Below are positions 59,111 to 64,000 of a stretch of 64,000 nucleotides of DNA, piece after piece. Below the pieces are notes generated by a model. It ran no database searches. It had not been told where the DNA came from and saw only the letters and a list, made by a program, of their open reading frames with translations. A program made the position numbers and the translations under genes. Positions within the stretch are counted from its first letter, which is position 1, and each line of letters begins with the position of its first letter. The DNA is taken from NCBI RefSeq assembly GCF_030345795.1, contig NZ_JAUALB010000001.1:2537001-2601000 (forward strand). Direction: 5' to 3'. Source of the DNA: Micromonospora sp. WMMA1363. Lineage in GTDB: Bacteria; Actinomycetota; Actinomycetes; Mycobacteriales; Micromonosporaceae.

Positions 59111-59542
59111 ATGGCAAAGCAGATGAAGGTTTCCCACCGCCTGAAACTTGACCTTGAGGCGGGCAATGCCGCGATGGTCGACCTCGGTAAGATGCTCGGC
59201 CCGACCGGTGTCAACACGCGGCAGGTCAAGGTCGACTACGACGCAGCGACTGCCGGTCAGCGCGGCGACATCGTGCCAGTCGTCGTAACGATTTTCGAGG
59301 ACCGCTCCTACGCGCTGGAGTACCGGACCCCGCCAACCTCGTATCTGATCCGACGGGCACTGGGGCTATCGAAGGGGGCGGGTCGCCCGGGGTCTCAGTC
59401 GGTGGCGAAACTGTCGCGGGAGCAGCTGCGAGAGGTCGCGCTGCGCAAGCTCCCGGACCTCAACACCGACGATGTGGAGGTCGCAATGAAGCAGATCGCG
59501 GGAACCGCACGATCGATGGGTGTGCTCATCGCAGATGAATGA
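59111..59542 (+). CDS. Divergent ribosomal protein L11 paralogue
   Basis: A 143-residue L11-type protein outside the usual nusG-rplK-rplA context. The C-terminal rRNA-binding half is well kept (VPVVVTIFEDRSYALEYRTPPTSYLIRRALGLSKGAG; VAKLSREQLREVALRKLPDLNTDDVEVAMKQIAGTARSMG). The N-terminal hinge differs: the canonical PPVGPALGQ becomes VDLGKMLGP, losing the prolines that contact thiostrepton in T. thermophilus/E. coli L11 (around P22-P26; K27 is at the P26 position). In thiocillin producers a second L11 gives immunity, so a ribosome-protection role is plausible. No ribosome site is seen. Its stop overlaps the next gene by 8 bases. Confidence 0.85.
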   Translation: MAKQMKVSHRLKLDLEAGNAAMVDLGKMLGPTGVNTRQVKVDYDAATAGQRGDIVPVVVTIFEDRSYALEYRTPPTSYLIRRALGLSKGAGRPGSQSVAKLSREQLREVALRKLPDLNTDDVEVAMKQIAGTARSMGVLIADE

Positions 59543-59942
59543 CGGCCTCTGGCGCGCCGTCGTGCCGCCCTACCGGATGCTCGACCCTGGTCTGGTGTAC
59601 GCCGAGACGACGCTTTCGGACACGCTGGCCGAGCTCTGCGCGGCGCTTCCCGACGAGACGAACGCCAGCCACCTGCTCAACCAGGCGCTGCTCCGCGCCG
59701 GGGCGACCCCGCAGCTGATCGGACGGGACGGCGGCTGGCGGGTCGTGGTGGCAGGGGACAATCCCCGCGCCGCAGCCGCTACCGCCCTGGCCGTGCTGGT
59801 CGCCGCCCACGGATGGGGACGCCTCAAGCGATGCTTCCGGTGCGGGCGGCCCTTCATCGATCGAACCAACGGAGTGAGCCGGCGTGGCTGCACCGACCAC
59901 CCCACCCGCCCCCGCAGTAGTTCGCGGCCGAGCCGTACTTGA
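59535..59942 (+). CDS. CGNR zinc-finger-like protein coupled to the L11 paralogue
   Basis: A 135-residue protein with a helical N-terminal region (residues 5-95) and a C-terminal zinc-finger-like segment: LKRCFRCGRPFIDRTNGVSRRGC near residues 97-119. It resembles the CGNR finger of ABATE-type regulators, with C-x2-C and a later Cys followed by D-H. The expected final NR-K stretch is replaced by a low-complexity tail, so it is degenerate or truncated. The ATG at 59535 overlaps the L11 stop, showing coupling. It may regulate the pair or bind nucleic acid at the ribosome; this is inference. Confidence 0.65.
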   Translation: MNDGLWRAVVPPYRMLDPGLVYAETTLSDTLAELCAALPDETNASHLLNQALLRAGATPQLIGRDGGWRVVVAGDNPRAAAATALAVLVAAHGWGRLKRCFRCGRPFIDRTNGVSRRGCTDHPTRPRSSSRPSRT

Positions 59943-60061
59943 TTCCCTCACCCGTACGATTTCCAGGGTGGTGCGCAGGATGCGTTGGCACCAGTCGACC
60001 AGCGTTCCGGCGGCTCGGTTGGCTGACCCGTCGCGTCGCTGCCGCTGACCGGTCGGCCGTC

Positions 60062-60391
60062 TGGCGGGAGGTGATCCTGCCGCAGCCGGTGCAGGTGTTG
60101 CTGACCGCGATCGTCATCGTCGCCGACTGGATCGCCAGCAACGAGCAGTTCTTCCCGTACGGCTTCCGGCAGGAGGATGCCCCCGATCGGCTTCAGCAGG
60201 CGTGGGAGGAACGGGATCTGCCGACCCCGTGGCGGACTGTCGACACCGCCGGTGTCGATGCGGCGAGGCTCTTCGCCCGACGATTCGCGATGCCGGCCGG
60301 GTCTCAGCCGTACCCGGTACAGGCCGCGGTGGTGGAGCAGGCCCGCGTGATGCCGCTGCCGGGGCTGCTGATCGTCGAGGCGTCGATGGGA
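60062..60391 (+). pseudogene. cas3: Fragment of CRISPR-associated helicase/nuclease cas3
   Basis: About 110 codons match type I Cas3: an HD-linker portion (PVQVLLTAIVIVADWIASNEQFFPYGF), a charged linker (LQQAWEERDLPTPWRTVDTAGVDAARLFARRFAMPAG), then QPYPVQAAVVEQARVMPLPGLLIVEASMG, exactly the stretch before the Walker A loop (normally ..PMGEGKTEAAL). It stops after MG. The HD nuclease before it and the whole helicase after it are gone. The fragment proves that a type I CRISPR-Cas locus was once here or was imported in pieces. Confidence 0.75.
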
Positions 60392-60401
60392 GACCGGTTA
60401 C

Positions 60402-60430
60402 CTGCTCCCCGCGCACGCGGGGTGATCCCG
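60402..60430 (+). CRISPR. Solitary 29-base CRISPR-like repeat
   Basis: A 29-base unit with the palindromic core CCCCGCGCACGCGGGG and the type I-E-like ends CTGCT and TGATCCCG, matching actinomycete type I-E repeats. No second copy is found within the next 100 bases, so this is a single remnant, separated from the cas3 fragment by 10 bases. It is not an active array. Confidence 0.6.
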
Positions 60431-60688
60431 ATGCGCTTCGGCAGGCACTGAGCGAGACGCCCGGCACCGTCGCCCGCATCCGGGACCACCTGGCCACCAT
60501 CAGGACCAGCGGCACCGCCACCGAACGCAAGGCCGACACGACAATGCCCCGCCCGAAACGGACGGGGACACCTCGAAGAGTTCACCGGTTCGCTCGATGG
60601 TGCGGTCGGTGGGCCGGAGGCAACACCATGCGAACCGACTCGCGACGATAACCGATGCGCCGCTGCCGCTGCGTTTGAGCAGGTCAAG

Positions 60689-62559
60689 GACTCTGCTGCC
60701 GAATTCGTGACACGCCGTCGGGATCGTTCGTACTGGCCGGTCACGGGGTCATGATCCCTGTTCGCGGTCGTGTTCCTTCCGTCGGTGGCTGCGGGATGGG
60801 GTGTACGGGTGTCGATGCAGCCGCGGTCGCGGGTCCAGATTCCTGATCAGACGGTGCTGGTGGCCCGCGCGGCGTTCCCGAACGGCAGCGTGGCGATATC
60901 AGCGCGTGACCACCTGGGTGAGGTGTTCACCGACGAACAGTTCGCTGCCGCGTTCGGTGTCCGGGGCGCTCCGGCCGAATCGCCGGGCGCCTTAGCGCTG
61001 GTGACCGCGTTGCAGTTCGCGGAGAACCTGACCGATCGGCAGGCCGCGCGGATGGTCGCCCGGGCGATCGACTGGAAGTACGCGCTCGGCCTGGAGCTGA
61101 CCGATCCCGGCTTCGACGCCAGCGTGCTGTCCAAGTTCCGTACCCGGCTGGTCGAGCACGGCCTGGAAGAACAGGTCTTCACCGCGATGCTGACCGTGTC
61201 GACCGGCAAGGGCCTGATCGCGGCTGGTGGTAAGCAGCGCACCGATTCCACTCACGTGATCAGCGCGGTGCGAGACCTCAACCGTCTGGAGGTGGCCGGC
61301 GAGTCGGTACGGGCCTGCCTGGAAACGTTGTCGGTGGCCGCACCGGACTGGCTGGCCACCGCTATCGACGTCGGCGAGTGGGCGCACCGGTACGGGCCAC
61401 GCATCGATTCCTGGCGGCTACCCGCCTCGCAGGCCAAGCGGGACCGCCTCGCCCAGGTCTACGGCACCGACGCCGTCGCCCTGCTGCGCGCGGTGTTCGC
61501 CCCTGCCGCCCCGGTCTGGCTGGCCGAACTGCCCGCGGTGCGGACGCTGCGCACCGTGCTGGTGCAGAACTATCTGATCACCACCGACAGCAGGGGGCGG
61601 GAGGTGATCCGGCGGCGGGAGGCGGACACGGACGGTCTCCCGCCCGCCAGATCCCGGATCACCTCCCCGTACGACACCGACACCCGGTGGGCCGCAAAAG
61701 GCGACGACCTGTTCTGGAACGGCTACAAGGTCCACCTGACCGAGACCTGCGACCCCGACACCGAGCACGGCACCACCAGCGACCACGACGGCCAGACCGG
61801 TCCCCGGCCGACACCGAACCTGATCGTCAACGTGGCCACCACGGCGGCCACCGTCCCCGACGTGAAAGCCACCACCGGCATCCACCAGCACCTGCACGAC
61901 CGCCGGCTGCTGCCCGCCGAGCACTACCTCGACTCCGGCTACCCCTCAGCCGACACCATCGCCACCGCGCAGACTTTCGGCGTCACCATGGTCACCCCGG
62001 CCCTGCTCGACCAGTCCGCCCAGGCCCGTGCCCGCACCGGCTACGACAAGACCTGCTTCACCATCGACTTCGACACCCGGCAGGTCACCTGCCCCCAAGG
62101 ACACACCAACACCTCCTGGAGCCCCACGGTCCAACGCGGCACCGAGGTCATCGTGGTCAAGTTCCCCACCACCACCTGCGGCCCGTGCCCCGCCCGCGCC
62201 CAGTGCACCACCGCGAAACGCGGCGGCCGGCAACTCACCTTCTACCCCCGCGACCTCCACCACGCCCTCACCGCTGCCCGCACCCGACAGACCAGCGACA
62301 GCTGGCACGACAAGTACAAGCTGCGCGCCGGCGTCGAAGGCACCATCAACCAGGCCCTCGACATCACCGGCATCCGCCACACCCGCTACCGCGGCCTCGC
62401 GAAAACCCGCCTCCAACACGTGTTCTCCGCGATCGCCCTCAACCTCGTCCGACTCCACACCTGGTGGACCGACCACCCCCTACCAACAGCCCGGACCAGC
62501 AACCTCCAACGCCTCGATCACGCCCTCGCCGCCTGAACCCCGAATTGGGCAGCAGAGTC
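60689..62559 (+). mobile_element. IS1182-family insertion sequence, apparently complete
   Basis: An element of 1871 bases. Terminal inverted repeats are GACTCTGCTGCCGAATTCG (60689-60707) and its complement with one mismatch (62541-62559). A 6-base direct repeat GTCAAG flanks both ends (60683-60688 and 62560-62565), consistent with a target duplication. It contains one intact transposase gene and lies next to the SNF2 helicase gene. Confidence 0.85.
60815..62536 (+). CDS. IS1182-family transposase
   Basis: A 573-residue DDE-type transposase. The N-terminal DNA-binding domain (residues 1-115) ends with the FRTRLVEHGLEEQVF segment. The catalytic acids are expected in TDSTHV (about residue 148), in LDSGYPSADT (about 374) and in the E of YKLRAGVEGTINQAL (about 508). 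The latter half also carries a cysteine-rich insert (CPQGH, CGPCPARAQC) typical of this family. The ATG at 60815 was chosen; a GTG two codons upstream is possible. The frame is intact, so the element may be active. Confidence 0.9.
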   Translation: MQPRSRVQIPDQTVLVARAAFPNGSVAISARDHLGEVFTDEQFAAAFGVRGAPAESPGALALVTALQFAENLTDRQAARMVARAIDWKYALGLELTDPGFDASVLSKFRTRLVEHGLEEQVFTAMLTVSTGKGLIAAGGKQRTDSTHVISAVRDLNRLEVAGESVRACLETLSVAAPDWLATAIDVGEWAHRYGPRIDSWRLPASQAKRDRLAQVYGTDAVALLRAVFAPAAPVWLAELPAVRTLRTVLVQNYLITTDSRGREVIRRREADTDGLPPARSRITSPYDTDTRWAAKGDDLFWNGYKVHLTETCDPDTEHGTTSDHDGQTGPRPTPNLIVNVATTAATVPDVKATTGIHQHLHDRRLLPAEHYLDSGYPSADTIATAQTFGVTMVTPALLDQSAQARARTGYDKTCFTIDFDTRQVTCPQGHTNTSWSPTVQRGTEVIVVKFPTTTCGPCPARAQCTTAKRGGRQLTFYPRDLHHALTAARTRQTSDSWHDKYKLRAGVEGTINQALDITGIRHTRYRGLAKTRLQHVFSAIALNLVRLHTWWTDHPLPTARTSNLQRLDHALAA

Positions 62560-62608
62560 GTCAAGTCGATAGGAGGAACCCGATCTCGGCGGCCGCGGCC
62601 GAACGCTG

Positions 62609-64000
62609 TCAGTCGAGCAGGTTGCGGATGTCCGCGGCTGTCAGTTCGGCGGAGGCGAAATCGCCGCCGTCGAGGACGCTGCTGAACAGCTCGGCCTTCC
62701 TGGCCTGGAGTGCCATGACCTTCTGTTCGATGGTGTCCTTGGCGACGAGGCGGTAGACCATGACGTTACGGGTCTGGCCGATACGGTGGACGCGGTCCAC
62801 CGCTTGTGCTTCGGTGGCCGGATTCCACCACGGGTCGAGCAGGATGCAGTAGTCGGCCTCCGTCAGATTCAATCCGAAGCCGCCCGACTTGAGGCTGACC
62901 AGGAAGACCGGGGCGGCGTCGTTCTTGAAGCCCGTGATGACCTGCGCGCGCTGCCGCGTCTTGCCGTCCAGGTAGCAACAGGTGATGCCGGCGTCCTCGA
63001 GCCGTTGCCGGGCGGCGGTCAGGAAGCGGGTGAACTGGCTGAAGACCAGAACCCGGTGTCCTTCGGCGGCAAGGTCGGTGGCCATTTCACTCAGCGCGTC
63101 CAGTTTGGTCGACGCGATGGCGTGGTGTTTCGGATCGACCAGGTTCAGGTCGAGGCTGGCCTGTCTGAGCAGGGTCAGCGAGCGGAAGATCTCGAAGCGG
63201 TTCTTCTGCAGGTCACCGAGCAGACCGAGGACCTTCTGCCGTTCCCGTTGCAGATAGGTTTGGTACATCTTGCGATGTTTGGGATTCAGGTCCAGCTCGA
63301 TGACCTGTTCCTGCTTGGCCGGGAGTTCGGTAACCACGTCGGCCTTACGGCGTCGTAGCATGAGTGGCCGGATCCGGCGACGCAGCTGGGCGAGGCGGTC
63401 TTGGTCGTGGTCTTTCTCGATCGGCCGACGGTAGTAGTCGGTGAAACGGTCGATTCGGTGCAGCAGGCCGGGCGCGGTGATGGACAGCAGAGCCCACAGT
63501 TCGGCCAGGTTGTTCTCCATCGGTGTGCCGGTGATGGCCAGCTTGAATCCGACCGGCAGTTGCTTGGCGCACCGGTAGCTCTGCGACTGGGCGTTCTTGA
63601 CGAACTGCGCCTCGTCCAGGACCAGCCCGGTCCACGGTAGGGCGGCGTAGTCGTCGTATTCCAGCCGGAACAGCGTGTACGACGTGACCACAATGTGCGC
63701 TCCCGCGACCGCCTGCTCCAGCGTTTCGGTCCGGCGTGCTCCGGTCTGGACGATGGAGTTGACGGTGAGTCCCGGGGTGAAGCGTGCCGCCTCGTGCGCC
63801 CAGTTGCTGACGACGCTGGACGGTGCGACCACCAGGAATGGTGCTCCGGCGGGGGCCTGCTCGTGGGCGTGACAGATCAGCGCCAGCGTTTGCAGAGTCT
63901 TGCCCAGCCCCATGTCGTCGGCCAGCACCCCGCCGAGATCATGCCGATAGAGCGCGGCCAGCCACTGGAAGCCTTCCGACTGGTAGGGCCGGAGGGTGGC
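62609..64000 (-). CDS. SNF2-family helicase, C-terminal part (5' end outside window)
   Basis: The visible 463 residues cover most of the SNF2 ATPase: LRPYQSEGFQWLAALYRHDLGG, then motif I DDMGLGKTLQTLAL, motif II LDEAQFVKN, motif III ITGTPMENNL, a linker and the second RecA-like domain (SQFTRFLTAARQRL, LVSLKSGGFGLNLTEADYCILLDPWWNPATEAQAVDRVHRIGQ, Walker-type arginine finger included). Such enzymes remodel protein-DNA or act in DNA-repair or transcription restart (RapA/SNF2). The frame is open to the right edge, so the N-terminus is outside. The stop lies only 44 bases after the IS1182 target duplication. Confidence 0.95.
   Translation of the reverse strand, partial: ATLRPYQSEGFQWLAALYRHDLGGVLADDMGLGKTLQTLALICHAHEQAPAGAPFLVVAPSSVVSNWAHEAARFTPGLTVNSIVQTGARRTETLEQAVAGAHIVVTSYTLFRLEYDDYAALPWTGLVLDEAQFVKNAQSQSYRCAKQLPVGFKLAITGTPMENNLAELWALLSITAPGLLHRIDRFTDYYRRPIEKDHDQDRLAQLRRRIRPLMLRRRKADVVTELPAKQEQVIELDLNPKHRKMYQTYLQRERQKVLGLLGDLQKNRFEIFRSLTLLRQASLDLNLVDPKHHAIASTKLDALSEMATDLAAEGHRVLVFSQFTRFLTAARQRLEDAGITCCYLDGKTRQRAQVITGFKNDAAPVFLVSLKSGGFGLNLTEADYCILLDPWWNPATEAQAVDRVHRIGQTRNVMVYRLVAKDTIEQKVMALQARKAELFSSVLDGGDFASAELTAADIRNLLD

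Larger units (their letters stand above)
59943..60688. other. Relic region containing a cas3 fragment and a lone CRISPR-like repeat
   Basis: After the CGNR gene there is no full gene until the IS1182 element. The segment carries a piece of cas3 ending at its Walker A motif, one CRISPR-type repeat, and about 260 bases with an open frame of unclear meaning (ALSETPGTVARIRDHLATIR). Confidence 0.6.

Noticed and set aside
59884..60048. GTG frame of 54 codons overlapping the end of the CGNR gene (VAAPTTPPAPAVVRGRAVLDS)
   Set aside because: A weak GGAGTGA site exists, but the product is short with no domain and sits in a decayed area; not strong enough to list as a gene.
60435..60651. Possible spacer plus a second CRISPR repeat after 60430
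   Set aside because: No second repeat is found at the expected distance of 30-40 bases or anywhere up to the IS element.

Overview
This is a very GC-rich window of ordinary bacterial chromosome with tightly packed, often overlapping genes (ATGA and GTGA junctions), many GTG starts and stem-only terminators. Gene order (aceE, a PucR-type regulator, then fabD-fabH-acpP-fabF and a carboxylase subunit), together with DUF3145, HelD-like, BON and MalT-like LuxR genes, points to an actinomycete. The best guess is Micromonosporaceae, probably Micromonospora or a close relative. This is judged from protein content, not from a database match.

Layout. 1-10600: the 3' part of aceE, an SRPBCC protein, a scar joining pieces of a GH1 glycosidase and an MFS transporter, gltX, a secreted membrane-anchored protein, a decayed stretch, a membrane protein, a NarL-type two-component pair and the fatty-acid regulator fasR. 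10657-15916: the type II fatty acid synthase operon, with an unusually long fabD and a 54-codon reading frame carrying a hairpin wedged between fabD and fabH. 15987-28600: a lipoprotein, an RCK-type channel protein that seems to have lost its start codon, a GH3 lipoprotein, DUF3145, carbonic anhydrase, a hydrolase, a HelD-like helicase, a cation-efflux protein behind a dyad operator, and a secreted coiled-coil protein behind a c-di-AMP (ydaO-type) riboswitch. 28777-39523: STAS, small membrane proteins, BON, DsbA-like and MalT-like proteins, two dehydrogenases and serS.

39546-40970 is an IS110-family element with a frameshifted transposase and the non-coding segment that encodes bridge RNA in this family. 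Next to it lies a three-gene redox operon (ferric-reductase-like membrane protein, NuoF-ferredoxin flavoprotein, thioredoxin-like lipoprotein). Then come a site-2 protease, a thioredoxin-reductase-like flavoprotein, a glycogen-debranching-type enzyme with an SCP2-like partner, a TetR regulator with two identical-pattern operators facing its hydrolase target, and a sigma / anti-sigma / ABC transporter operon.

The right end (56847-64000) is the accessory part. It has a multicopper oxidase broken by two single-base deletions, a divergent ribosomal protein L11 paralogue coupled to a CGNR zinc-finger-like protein, a cas3 fragment ending at its Walker A motif beside one solitary CRISPR-like repeat, an intact IS1182-family insertion with inverted repeats and a 6-bp target duplication, and the C-terminal part of a SNF2 helicase.

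The most unusual candidate system is the L11 paralogue. It lacks the prolines that contact thiopeptide antibiotics in normal L11. Its apparent leaderless promoter has a 19-bp spacer filled by a 15-bp palindrome, the architecture used by MerR/TipA-type activators. A drug-inducible ribosome-protection role is an inference that needs testing. All coordinates for starts and sites come from reading the sequence by eye; no similarity search or folding program was run.
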